NCBI GenBank assembly: GCA_041390025.1
Contig: JAWKQR010000004.1
Span: forward strand, 186,001-250,000
Source of the DNA: JBFFMO01 sp041390025
GTDB taxonomy: Bacteria > Myxococcota_A > Bradymonadia > Bradymonadales > Bradymonadaceae
Length of the DNA: 64,000 nt
Reading direction: 5' to 3'
The notes below the pieces were generated by a model. It was not told the DNA's origin. It did not search any database and worked only from the letters and a program-made list of their open reading frames with translations. A program made the translations under genes and the position numbers. This document shows positions 19,101 to 26,744 of the stretch, one piece after another (the stretch's first letter is position 1; each line of letters begins with the position of its first letter).

Positions 19101-19415
19101 GGGAATACTCCACTCAAGTATGGAACCTACGACGCCACAGCGGGCATGTGGACCTGGGAAAACGGGCCATCGGCGGTCTACTCTGCGCAGTTTGGCCTAG
19201 ACCTGTCCGGCGTGCCGTTCTTCACAGACGGCGACACGAATAGCATCAACATTTATCGTCGAGTGAGCGCGGGGAATTGGCCCAAAGAGTCCATCCCCGT
19301 ACGTAACTTCGGATCGCCCATCCGTGTGATGTTTGACGATGCCGCGAACATGCATTTGATTCACCGCGCCGGTGGCGGCACCGCGCAGTATCAGACTCGC
19401 CACGTCTGGAAGTGA
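16104..19415 (+). CDS. large Cys-rich and beta-propeller surface lipoprotein
   Basis: 1103 residues from the ATG at 16104, preferred over the one at 16092 because AGGG sits five bases before it. Lipobox SIAAC near residue 20, then an Asn/Gly/Thr/Asp linker. Residues ~55-280 contain four related Cys-rich units (C-x-x-x-C-x-T-x-G-x-x-x-C, ending with SAGxCSTQC-like turns) followed by three shorter Cys units (CNTPPADSC, CNAPPANTC). Two propeller blocks (about residues 380-700 and 760-1100) with IAYYDPTNDDLRFGRK-type blades are separated by another Cys hinge (CNGISCGSDGCGGVCGQC). This is the typical layout of myxobacterial surface adhesin-like proteins. No enzyme motif is visible. Confidence 0.75.
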   Translation: MFSLRYSLVLTMIAASIAACGGSDTEDGNGSNNGGDTGTQTDVGNSDDTGVTTPDVGMDCMSDCSTAGATRCDGNDLYECVSDGNGCFVWSQLQTCGGGLFCSGGQCVSQCQDACSTVGARQCEAGGAGRVTECAQDANGCLVWEPVQTCTGLETCSAGACSTQCTDECTTVNERQCEGDGYKVCGNFDADPCLDWGDPVPCVGQADCSAGYCSVQCTDECQTAGVDECVAGVAAKRTCGDFDADPCLEWGTTINCAADEVCQNAACVYNDPCAGVSCNTPPADSCVNANTARNYGAGVCDGAGGCDYGYVDTDCPSGCQNGACVAPTCGNTVCNAPPANTCASASELTRYYAVGACNAGNTCAYQSSRIRCSEGCFQGACIAGSWETEIPSLPAVSNTAVDVTFDATGNPRIAYCNIYTGTVFYRWRDAGGWHEETVDPALGAGCELALALDAQGRPMIAYYDPTNDDLRFGRKEAGTWNLSLISTAGDVGSSPSVSLTPTGQPIVAFRDITNGQLKTATLNGATWQTDTIGPWSGSGNPITTMRWGRSGDLYVLAGASRSVANAANTYNQPPVYLHTRRAGVWSTLTLHEDGFTSRDGLAIAPNGEVLVQVGEVLQVGSNDSMVVIRTDGTQVLSESTVREYGNLLYLKPVGLFNTDTMLESVMDDPFLYRLDDHGYWVERTGKPWNALGNIQRVLWRLGADTVRFFHSDWSITTPAACTPQCNGISCGSDGCGGVCGQCPGGESCNPLGQCSLWNYETPDAAIDKPMVATGMDEVHTFAYSSTQGLQYSTNTSGAWTTTATGVDDTTTANTYDMNAVAVDSMGYIHIATTQARPTFYNAWDKIEVFSQGPMGWTSTIAGQFFSAGQALSFVIDDNDAWHFAFAGRSYPNYAGSVLTYLNYENGMGTPEVVATPVDLYNRGYGYVYQPNLQVDSQGHAFIFWIQTLTYTNQTSLRFSTNASGTWVDTAIVDPYSSGSTGIWMGKDATDKLHAVYTLSGNTPLKYGTYDATAGMWTWENGPSAVYSAQFGLDLSGVPFFTDGDTNSINIYRRVSAGNWPKESIPVRNFGSPIRVMFDDAANMHLIHRAGGGTAQYQTRHVWK

Positions 19416-19432
19416 ACTCGCTCAAATGCGTT

Positions 19433-19849
19433 TCACTCGGTGGGGCAGCCGTTCAACGTGACTGGGCCGACGATGATTCGGATCGAGCTCGCGTCGACAC
19501 CCAAATCGTTGAAATCAGTATCGCCATAGTCGCCGCAATTGCGTGCACCGTTGCCATCGACGTCCAACTCGGTGGTGACGTAGTAGCTGAAACTCGAGTC
19601 CCGATCGGGCACGTCCAATGACACGACGATTGGCGACGTCACATTCGAGTCCGAGGTCTCGGCGACGAGCTTCGCCTCGCCGTCCTGAATGTCGGGATCG
19701 TACTCCCACACCGATACTGAAATCGTTGTCTTCGAGAGGTCGGCGATCGCGGGTTGAGGCAGAATCTCGACCTCGACGCTGTCGTCGGAACACCCGAGCG
19801 TGGCCAAACCCATCATCAAAATCGAAAGCAGCATTCCATTCTTGAGCAT
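19433..19849 (-). CDS. small beta-rich lipoprotein
   Basis: 138 residues from the ATG at 19849, with GGAG seven bases upstream. The signal peptide ends in LATLGC (lipobox Cys about residue 20). The mature part has a beta-sandwich look, with SKTTISVSVWEYD and FSYYVTTELDVDGNG segments and a closing Cys pair (NCGDYGD, NGCPTE). No family recognised. It ends 17 bases from the converging large lipoprotein. Confidence 0.65.
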   Translation of the reverse strand: MLKNGMLLSILMMGLATLGCSDDSVEVEILPQPAIADLSKTTISVSVWEYDPDIQDGEAKLVAETSDSNVTSPIVVSLDVPDRDSSFSYYVTTELDVDGNGARNCGDYGDTDFNDLGVDASSIRIIVGPVTLNGCPTE

Positions 19850-20098
19850 CGACAATCTCCATCAAGTATTGGTCATCCATTCAACGTGACTAACCCAAAG
19901 CCGTTAGCTCACCCTGAAATGGTAGGAAGCCGTGCGCGCGAAAGAAACTTACACGCGCTTACAGCTCTATTGCTTGGTATCGGAGACTCGCGACGGGAAG
20001 GTCACAACCGCCACGAACAACAACGGCATGAGTGTGGCTTTGAGACGTGTATACTGGTGCTGTCGACGTGGAAGGATTTCGCAAGCCGAGGCTCTGCA

Positions 20099-20425
20099 AT
20101 GATCGAAGTCACAAACGAAGCGCATTTGGCAGATTTGAAAGCTACCAACGATGTGCTGCTGGTCTACTTGGCGCCGCCCTCGTGCAACGTGGGTGAGTCT
20201 CTGCTGGACAAGGTCACCGATGTCTTGGCGGGCCGCAGTGTCGGTGCGGCTCACGTCGACACAAGCGCCCATCCGGCGATTGCAGGACAGCATTTGGTCT
20301 TGGCCTTCCCAACCATTTTGGTGTTTGTCTACGGTCGCGAATTCGACCGGCTGAGCCGCATCATTTCCATCGCCGATCTCGAGCGCAGCTTAGACCGCGC
20401 CACAGCCATCGTGAGCGACAATTAG
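20099..20425 (+). CDS. thioredoxin-fold protein with a single-Cys active site
   Basis: 108 residues from the ATG at 20099; a longer frame upstream lacks support. The layout is thioredoxin-like: beta strand VLLVYLAPPSCNVGESLLDKV, with Cys28 where the CxxC would be but Gly in place of the second Cys, then HVDTSAHP and the cis-Pro strand LAFPTILVFVYGRE. Loss of the resolving Cys argues against a normal disulfide reductase. A TATACT hexamer at 20050 could be its -10. It converges with the HTH-ATPase gene, the stop codons being four bases apart. Confidence 0.65.
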   Translation: MIEVTNEAHLADLKATNDVLLVYLAPPSCNVGESLLDKVTDVLAGRSVGAAHVDTSAHPAIAGQHLVLAFPTILVFVYGREFDRLSRIISIADLERSLDRATAIVSDN

Positions 20426-20428
20426 AGC

Positions 20429-21562
20429 TTAGGCGTCCAACGGACCGCGTACGAACTCGTAGCGCGCGTGGCGGCCGTTCCCACTATCGTTCGGCAGCAG
20501 TTCTTGCCAAACCGCCCCAACCAAGTGGTCGTCAAACGGGCGATCGACGGCCGCCCGAAACTTTTGCAGCGCGTCTTCGGCCGAGTCTGCCTCCATTTGA
20601 ACAAAGACAAGATGCCCGCTTTCGGCCGCGCTCAGCGCCGTGCCCCACAGGGTTGAACGGTGGCGCTGCGCAAACGTCGAAGCAATGAACAGCACATCGA
20701 GGTCGGACGCAAAGATCGATGAAAACGCCTCACGATAGGCGCGTTCGTCGTCGAGGTTGACCTCGACCTGATTGACGCCATGCAAGTACATCCCAACCTC
20801 TTCCTCGATGGTGAACACAACGTTTTCGCCGCTGGCCGCGAGGTGGTTGAGGCACACGTATGCGGTGGTCGTCTTGCCCGAGCCCGACCGTCCCGCCACC
20901 AACACCAAACCGTGGGGCTTGCTCGCCCATCGCTCAAGCGTTGCGGCGTCGGTGCCGTCGGGCGCGATGCGCGCGAAACTGGGTGGAAAGTTCGATTCCT
21001 GGATCAGGCGAAGCGTGATGCGAGGGCCACTCAACGTCTCAATGCGCTGGTACTTCACCTGCACGCGCTGTGTGTCGTCGCCCTCGCCACGCGCGACGTA
21101 GATTCGGCGCCGGTTGGGGCCTTGAACCTCGCGGCTGACCGTCGTCCAGGCGTCGTCCAGCGCGTCAAATGTCTCGCGTGGCAGATGGAGCAGTGGCTCG
21201 AGGCCTGCTTCCCCACGGTATTTGAGCTCGTGACCGTCGCCCGACGGCGACAGGTGAATCACCTGCGCGCCGTGGTCGACCGCGTCCCAAATCAGTCCTT
21301 CAGCGATGCCGGACGGTGTCTGCCATTGTTCGATCTGCATGGTGCCTCCTCGTGCGCGGAGGAACTCCGCGAGTGGTTGGATTGGAGCCGGGTCGCTGGC
21401 GACGTTGCCCAACAGCGCGGCTTCGAGCTCATCGCGGCGGAATCGCCACTGCCGCCCAAACTTGTGTCCCGGCACCGTCCCCTCGCGCACCCATCGGTAC
21501 AGCGTGCTCGCCGGTGTTTTGAGAAATTCGGACGCTTGTTCAAATGTTAGGTAATCACTCAT
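20429..21562 (-). CDS. excisionase-type HTH fused to a degenerate GspE/PilT-like ATPase
   Basis: 377 residues from the ATG at 21562. Residues 3-52 are a MerR/excisionase-type winged helix (YLTFEQASEFLKTPASTLYRWV, then FRRDELEAALLG). Residues ~75-190 resemble the N2 domain of type II/IV secretion ATPases, and residues ~195-377 the RecA-like core. Walker A is intact (GRSGSGKTT, 224-232) and the Asp-box/loop region is recognisable (TIEEEVGMYLHGVNQVEVN). However, the Walker B GE and following R-D are replaced (DVLFIASTFAQ, 289-299), and the His-box is VQMEAD instead of STLHTN. ATP binding without hydrolysis is likely. No pilus or secretion genes are near. Three 10-bp repeats lie just upstream and may be its own operator. 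Confidence 0.8.
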   Translation of the reverse strand: MSDYLTFEQASEFLKTPASTLYRWVREGTVPGHKFGRQWRFRRDELEAALLGNVASDPAPIQPLAEFLRARGGTMQIEQWQTPSGIAEGLIWDAVDHGAQVIHLSPSGDGHELKYRGEAGLEPLLHLPRETFDALDDAWTTVSREVQGPNRRRIYVARGEGDDTQRVQVKYQRIETLSGPRITLRLIQESNFPPSFARIAPDGTDAATLERWASKPHGLVLVAGRSGSGKTTTAYVCLNHLAASGENVVFTIEEEVGMYLHGVNQVEVNLDDERAYREAFSSIFASDLDVLFIASTFAQRHRSTLWGTALSAAESGHLVFVQMEADSAEDALQKFRAAVDRPFDDHLVGAVWQELLPNDSGNGRHARYEFVRGPLDA

Positions 21563-21565
21563 AGT

Positions 21566-21595
21566 CACTATTGAGCACTAATGAGTATTAATGGT
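21566..21595. repeat. three tandem 10-bp repeats upstream of the HTH-ATPase gene
   Basis: CACTATTGAG, CACTAATGAG and TATTAATGGT occur head-to-tail at one helical turn each, 4 bases upstream of the start of the leftward HTH-ATPase gene. Helically phased direct repeats suit cooperative binding by a winged-helix protein. An operator role is inferred. Confidence 0.4.
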
Positions 21596-22207
21596 CAAGT
21601 TGTTTTGTTGGGTTGCCCGAGCCTCGCTCCTGCGCCCTTGAGGGGCCGCGATGGCCTTTGGCGTCGGAATCAAGAGTACGGAGCATCGATCGACGGCGCG
21701 GGTTTTGGCCTCGCGCAACGAACGTCGTGGGCAACGTGGTTGTTCGCCGCACTTCTTGCTGGAGTGCACGCAAGTCTGGTTTACGCCAAGTTCGAGGGTT
21801 ATCTCAGCACCGCGGCCTGCTTCATACTCGGGCCGATTGCGTGGCTGGGGACAGTGTTCGTCGGCTTCCAGTTTCTGCCGATGCACTATGGATATGCGTG
21901 CGACACCATGGAATCGGTCTTCGTGTGCGACGCGGCGACGTTTCGGGGGCGGGACTCATGCGAACCCTCAGACCGCTGTTTCCCAAGAATCGAAAAGGCG
22001 TGCCGCCTTGGAAGCCGCGACGCTTGCAAGGTCGTCATGAATCATGGGTGGTCTAAGCAAGATGTTTGCGACGCATGGCAGACAAGCTGCGCCCAAGCGC
22101 GAGCGTGCTCGGGCTCACGGGATGCTTGCATCGACGACCACCACCATATGTTCGTGAACCTTCGCGTTTGCGAGACGTCGGCGAAGAATTGTGAAGGTAG
22201 TCGCTAG
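21581..22207 (+). CDS. membrane protein with Cys-rich C-terminal domain, unknown
   Basis: 208 residues if started at the ATG at 21581; the start is uncertain because that ATG lies in the decamer repeats and has no ribosome site. Two hydrophobic helices (WLFAALLAGVHASLVYA and ACFILGPIAWLGTVFVGFQFL, residues ~50-110) are followed by ~100 residues with 13 Cys in patterns such as CRLGSRDACK and CSGSRDACID. Such Cys spacing suggests a disulfide-bonded extracytoplasmic domain. The stop overlaps that of the converging SUKH lipoprotein by four bases. Function unknown. Confidence 0.5.
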   Translation: MSINGQVVLLGCPSLAPAPLRGRDGLWRRNQEYGASIDGAGFGLAQRTSWATWLFAALLAGVHASLVYAKFEGYLSTAACFILGPIAWLGTVFVGFQFLPMHYGYACDTMESVFVCDAATFRGRDSCEPSDRCFPRIEKACRLGSRDACKVVMNHGWSKQDVCDAWQTSCAQARACSGSRDACIDDHHHMFVNLRVCETSAKNCEGSR

Positions 22208-23436
22208 AACTTCAACGCGCCAAAGACGCTGTAGAGTTCGTGGCCCTTCGACCCGTCGTACGTAGCGCATTTCTGCAAAAACTCGGTCATGTTTTTCGCG
22301 ACCAAGCGCTTTCCGTCGACGTCGCGGCCCATCGTGATGATTTGGCCGTAGGTGCCGCCGCTGGCAGGCCCGAGGTCGACGGCGAGGTAGTTTCCGCCGA
22401 CGAGATCGACAAACGGTATCCAGCGGGGGTTGAAGTATACCGCGTAAATGCCAGGTTCGGCCCGTTGATGGCTCTGCAAATCTTCGAGGCTCCAATCGTT
22501 GTAAATCGCCATCCAACTGTCGTGTTGCGCCTTTGCTTTGGAAGCCGACAGTAAATCGAAGTCGTAGAACAGGCCCTTAACCCCGTCGGTCGCGCCGTAA
22601 AGAGCCTTGAAGTCGTTTGGAAGTGGTGCGCCCACGGCCGCTTCGAGCGCCGTCAAGCCAGCTGCATCCGGCGATGTTGCCGTCGCGCCCCGTGACTTCA
22701 AAAACGCCGCCAAGGCCGACTGAAATTTTGCAGAATCGTAGGTCGACTCGCCGGCATTGGATTGGAACGTGAAGAATTTCTTTTTTTCGTCGGTCAGTTC
22801 GGTTTTGTGATGAGATTTCGGTGCGTATTTGTTCGCCAACACCAACGGATTGGCCGCCAGATCGTCCCACGCTGTGAAACGACTTCCGTTCATCCCCGAG
22901 CTATCGACGCGATGCTCAGACGAACCGTCAAACGACTCAGCAAGGGCCACCAGCCAGGATCTTAGGTTGTCGTCTCCCGTAAATTCCGCACCCCGAATGC
23001 TCAGATCTTCGAAGTAAATGAAAGCCCGGCTGTTGCGAGAATCTCCACCGTTGAACAACCGAACCTCCTCAATCTTGGCACCGAACTTGGCCTCAAGGCT
23101 CGGGATAAACGCGTCCACAAACTCAAAACCATCCGGCTGTTGCCGACCAAAGAATTCTTTGGTCACAACTGCTGGAAACTCGTTCAATTCGACAGGTGTA
23201 AATGTCAGGTCAACCACAGGATCTACCCCTTTTTCTTTTGGTTTTGTTTGGCAATAGACGGTTTGCCCGCACGCCGTCTGCACGGAACACGTTTCGCTAG
23301 GTTTGCAGGTTTCCGCGGGCTCAAAACCCGACGGGCACTGCGGTTGCGACGCGCATGCAGTCGTCGCTTCGGGAGCGGGGGATTGCTTTTCACAACCCGA
23401 AAAAACGAGCAGTGAAGCCAGAGCAAAGTGTTTCAT
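22204..23436 (-). CDS. lipoprotein with C-terminal SMI1/KNR4 (SUKH) domain
   Basis: 410 residues from the ATG at 23436. Lipobox VFSGC (Cys15), then a short Cys-rich segment (residues ~25-65, seven Cys), a middle region of unknown type (residues ~75-270), and a SUKH domain (residues ~265-400): LTALEAAVGAPLPNDFKALY, then WIPFVDLVGGNYLAVDLG and GGTYGQII. The SUKH part is clearly related to that of the alpha-CTD fusion at 11.5-12.3 kb, yet this copy is exported. SUKH domains are best known as cytoplasmic immunity proteins, so a lipid-anchored one outside the cytoplasm is less usual. Confidence 0.75.
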   Translation of the reverse strand: MKHFALASLLVFSGCEKQSPAPEATTACASQPQCPSGFEPAETCKPSETCSVQTACGQTVYCQTKPKEKGVDPVVDLTFTPVELNEFPAVVTKEFFGRQQPDGFEFVDAFIPSLEAKFGAKIEEVRLFNGGDSRNSRAFIYFEDLSIRGAEFTGDDNLRSWLVALAESFDGSSEHRVDSSGMNGSRFTAWDDLAANPLVLANKYAPKSHHKTELTDEKKKFFTFQSNAGESTYDSAKFQSALAAFLKSRGATATSPDAAGLTALEAAVGAPLPNDFKALYGATDGVKGLFYDFDLLSASKAKAQHDSWMAIYNDWSLEDLQSHQRAEPGIYAVYFNPRWIPFVDLVGGNYLAVDLGPASGGTYGQIITMGRDVDGKRLVAKNMTEFLQKCATYDGSKGHELYSVFGALKF

Positions 23437-23678
23437 AGGATGGTCCCGAATCGGCGAAACTGAGTTCTTCGTCTGATACCTACCACACTTGCATCGAACA
23501 ATCCCTAAAACGCGCTTCAGCCAAACCAATGGTTCAAGATCAGGGCCGCGCTCAACGCGGAGAGCGCCGTTCGGCATGCGTTTCTCCGACGTATGGATCG
23601 GTTACCTCGTAAACCTTCAATGGCCGAACGCGGTCCGCCGGTGGTATGACGCTGCAGAACCCTACGTCGCGAGTCCGC

Positions 23679-24925
23679 ATGTCCTTCGAGTCCCTACGTC
23701 TGCCCGAGTTTTTGACCGATACGCTCGCTCGTCTGCGTTTTGTGGATGCCACGCCCATTCAGCGCGAGGCCATTCCGCACATTTTGGCCGGGTCAGATTT
23801 GGTTGGGATTGCGCAGACGGGAACCGGAAAAACCGCGGCGTTTGCGTTGCCCATCATCGCGCAGTTGAACGCGACTACCGGTCCGCGTCGCGTTGAGGTT
23901 TTGGCGGTCGTTCCCACCCGAGAATTGGCGCTTCAAGTCGCAGCTTCGTTTCGAAAATTCGCGGAAAATTCGCCGCGAAAATTGGAAGTTCTTGCGCTGA
24001 TTGGCGGCGCGGATATCGACAAACAAATTCGGTCTCTGGGACACGGCGTGGATGTCGTTGTCGCAACACCGGGGCGGCTCATCGACCTGGTCGGGCGAAG
24101 CGAATTGAATCTTGAATATCTGAAAATTCGAAATTCTGGATGAAGCCGATAAGTTGTTGGATTTGGGTTTTGCAGAAGAGCTGGATTCCGTCCTGAATTC
24201 ATTGCCAAAACACGTCAGAATTTGTTGTTTTCCGCGACATTTCCAGAGCGCGTTTTGGCGCTCAGTCAGCGATTTTTGAACGACCCCGTGCAGTCACGAT
24301 CGACGTGGAAGTTCCCATCGTGGAAACCATCGCGCAGCGGGTTTTTCAGGTCGATTCGGACGCTCGGCGTGGCCTGCTGCAGCATTTGATCGAACTGGAG
24401 AAATGGGCTCAGGTTCTGATTTTTGTCGCGACGAAGGTCAAAGCCCGAAATCTGGCGGGAAAACTGCGCATCGCGGGATTTACTGCGGGCGAATTGCACG
24501 GCGATCTGGAACAAGACGAACGCATCGACGCGCTTCGACGCTTTAAGTCCGGGAAATACCAAGTGCTCGTCGCAACCGACGTGGCGGCGCGCGGCATCGA
24601 CATCGAGAAGCTAGATTGTGTTGTCAATTTCGATCTTCCGCGCTCGCCCGACGATTACATCCACCGCATTGGGCGCACCGGTCGAGCCGGCGAGGTGGGC
24701 GTCGCGATTTCGTTTGTCGACCACGAGACCGAGGCGCAGTTTCGCCTCATCGAAAAGCGCTCGGGGGTCTGGCTCGAACGCGAACAGATTGCCGGCTTTG
24801 AATTGACCGGCGAAGCTCCTAAGAAGTCGAAAGGACCCGCGCCGGTGAAGGGCAAACGCAGAAGCAAGAAGGACAAGTTGCGTGAGCTCGCACGCAAAAA
24901 CGGTGGGTCGCAGCACACCCAATAG
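23679..24925 (+). pseudogene. DEAD-box RNA helicase, frame-disrupted
   Basis: Starts at MSFESLRL (ATG 23679). The first frame carries the Q motif (ATPIQREAIP), motif I (AQTGTGKT), PTREL and TPGR, then runs to a stop at 24143. Near 24130 the sequence continues in another frame with motif II (LDEADKLLDLGF). Near 24225 it shifts again (NLLFSATFPERV, holding motif III SAT), and near 24295 once more into the third frame, with motifs IV-VI (LIFVATK, ATDVAARGIDI, HRIGRTGRAG) and a Lys-rich tail. All catalytic motifs survive, in four pieces. At 24123-24127 the CTGAAAATTC run with one A fewer restores the frame. The protein would unwind RNA in ribosome assembly or decay. Confidence 0.85.
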
Positions 24926-24989
24926 TCTGTTTGGTGTAGGATGTTGCCGTTCGACTCAAACGCACTTTGAAAGCTGCCGGATAACGGAT

Positions 24990-26744
24990 TTGAAACGCCT
25001 CGTTTTCGTGATTTGCTTGATCTCGGCATGCAAGCAAACACCATCGCAACCGCCGAATGCCCGCGTGATGATGCCGCCCGCGGCCGATGCAGCAGTTGGG
25101 CAGTCGCCCGACGTTGGCATTGCCCCAGAACCGGCCGAGTGCACAGCCGTCGCAGAGCGCCTATGGGCGTGTCCAGACGATGATACTCTGACGAAATGGG
25201 CCACGAAAAATCATCATCGGGAGCCTGCCGAGTCCAGCATTTCCAACGCGCTCGTGCCTCCAGATCCCACACCCATCCAAGACGGTCTGTCGGTCTACGA
25301 AGACTTCTTGAACGGCGCTGCACATCGCACGCGAACCCATCTGGAATTGTGGGCCAATACGCCGACTTACAACGCGAACGAGCAGGCTTTTTTTGCCGAA
25401 AACCCAACCATTTGGAAGGCAGTGGCCGAGTTCCGTGCCGCAGACGCACGCGAACAGACTCGACTGATTCGTTCGGCCCTGCACGCCAAAGACAAGGCAT
25501 TGCTGCGGGCGATGGTGCTCCGCGACGGGGTGTTTTTCCTGCGGGACGCTGACGTCGCCGTTTATGCGTCCAAATATGTGGGCCTGCGTCAACTGTTCGA
25601 CGCGCCGGAAATCGAGCTCCATCGGTCGGGGCTACGTTACGTCCTCAAGCGCGACAATTCGGGCAACTACTTGCATTTTGAGCCATTGCTCGACGAAGCC
25701 GTCGCGACGCTGCATCTGCTGGATCGTGTGGGGCCCGCCGGTGAACTTGCGCCCATCCTCGGCTACGGATTGCAAGCAATGCGGCGTCAACATGGCCTCT
25801 CGAACGTGGTGGCCAAGGAAGAGACGGAGGCCGGACGCAAGGCCAGCGCCCACTTTTTCAACGGAGAGGTCTTTGAAGGTGCGCTCACGTTGGATTCGAA
25901 GGGCAAGAGTGTGCTCGCAGTGGTGGCCAACCCGCAACACCTCAACGATGTTCGAGACACGAACGTCAACGACCGCGCGACCACATGCGGCCTGCTCGAA
26001 ACAACGGACCTCATGGTTCGGGAACGGTTGGAATTCGACGAGCCAAAGGTGGAGTACGGTCAGCAGGACGGACGCCTTCGGCCAAGGTTCGAGAAAGCCT
26101 ACGCGGCCGGCGAGACGACCTACACCATGAACGGCGTGACTTACAAAGTCTTTGACGCGAAGGGGCGGCCCAGGGTTCCGCAACTTTGCATCGACTTCGT
26201 GACCGATGCAGTGCAACGCAGCCAAGGCTCATGGTGGGCGGCGAAGGGCGAGGAGTCCGCGCCGGCACCGTTTAACATTCGTGATTACATGCAGTTTCGG
26301 ACCGTGCGAACTCTGCTGGAATTGGGGCGAGTCAATCCATCTGTGGCAACCGTGCAGTCTTTGGACCCCGACGCGGTCGTCCCTTACGAGGACCGAACAC
26401 GATTTTTCGAGAATTTGTGGGACCTGCGCGACGAAGTTCGGGAGGGCGATGTGATCGTGATTTACGGCCTGCGAGATGACAATCAAAACCATTTCCATTC
26501 GTTTTATGTCCGGGAGACCGACCCGATCTATGGCATGCCCGTCATTTTGACCGCCAATCCTGGGTTTGCGCGAATTCAGTCGTGGCACGAAGTGATGTGG
26601 GAGTCTCCGAAACGTTCGATTCGAAACATTGTTCGGTGGAATCCCGATTGGCTTCGGTCACCGGCCGCAGTGGATGCGGCCTTTCAGGTCCGTCGGTCCG
26701 CGCAACGCGTTGCTGGCGAGGATCAGGTGCCTCAATCGAAGTAA
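24990..26744 (+). CDS. lipoprotein, possible NlpC/P60-like C-terminal domain
   Basis: 584 residues if started at the TTG at 24990, which gives a proper lipoprotein signal (KRLVFVICLISAC, lipobox SAC at Cys14); the open frame extends further 5' into the helicase tail without a signal. Residues ~30-390 are of unknown type. Residues ~395-570 contain Cys400 in a helix-like LCIDFVTDAVQ, then EGDVIVIYG and HFHSFYV with His501 and His503. A Cys at a helix start followed by a strand with a His is the order of NlpC/P60 peptidases that cut peptidoglycan stem peptides. This match is from reading motifs only. Confidence 0.55.
   Translation: MKRLVFVICLISACKQTPSQPPNARVMMPPAADAAVGQSPDVGIAPEPAECTAVAERLWACPDDDTLTKWATKNHHREPAESSISNALVPPDPTPIQDGLSVYEDFLNGAAHRTRTHLELWANTPTYNANEQAFFAENPTIWKAVAEFRAADAREQTRLIRSALHAKDKALLRAMVLRDGVFFLRDADVAVYASKYVGLRQLFDAPEIELHRSGLRYVLKRDNSGNYLHFEPLLDEAVATLHLLDRVGPAGELAPILGYGLQAMRRQHGLSNVVAKEETEAGRKASAHFFNGEVFEGALTLDSKGKSVLAVVANPQHLNDVRDTNVNDRATTCGLLETTDLMVRERLEFDEPKVEYGQQDGRLRPRFEKAYAAGETTYTMNGVTYKVFDAKGRPRVPQLCIDFVTDAVQRSQGSWWAAKGEESAPAPFNIRDYMQFRTVRTLLELGRVNPSVATVQSLDPDAVVPYEDRTRFFENLWDLRDEVREGDVIVIYGLRDDNQNHFHSFYVRETDPIYGMPVILTANPGFARIQSWHEVMWESPKRSIRNIVRWNPDWLRSPAAVDAAFQVRRSAQRVAGEDQVPQSK

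Noticed and set aside
24882..24989. A longer N-terminus for the lipoprotein at 24990
   Set aside because: It overlaps the helicase end and has no signal peptide; the TTG start gives a proper lipobox.
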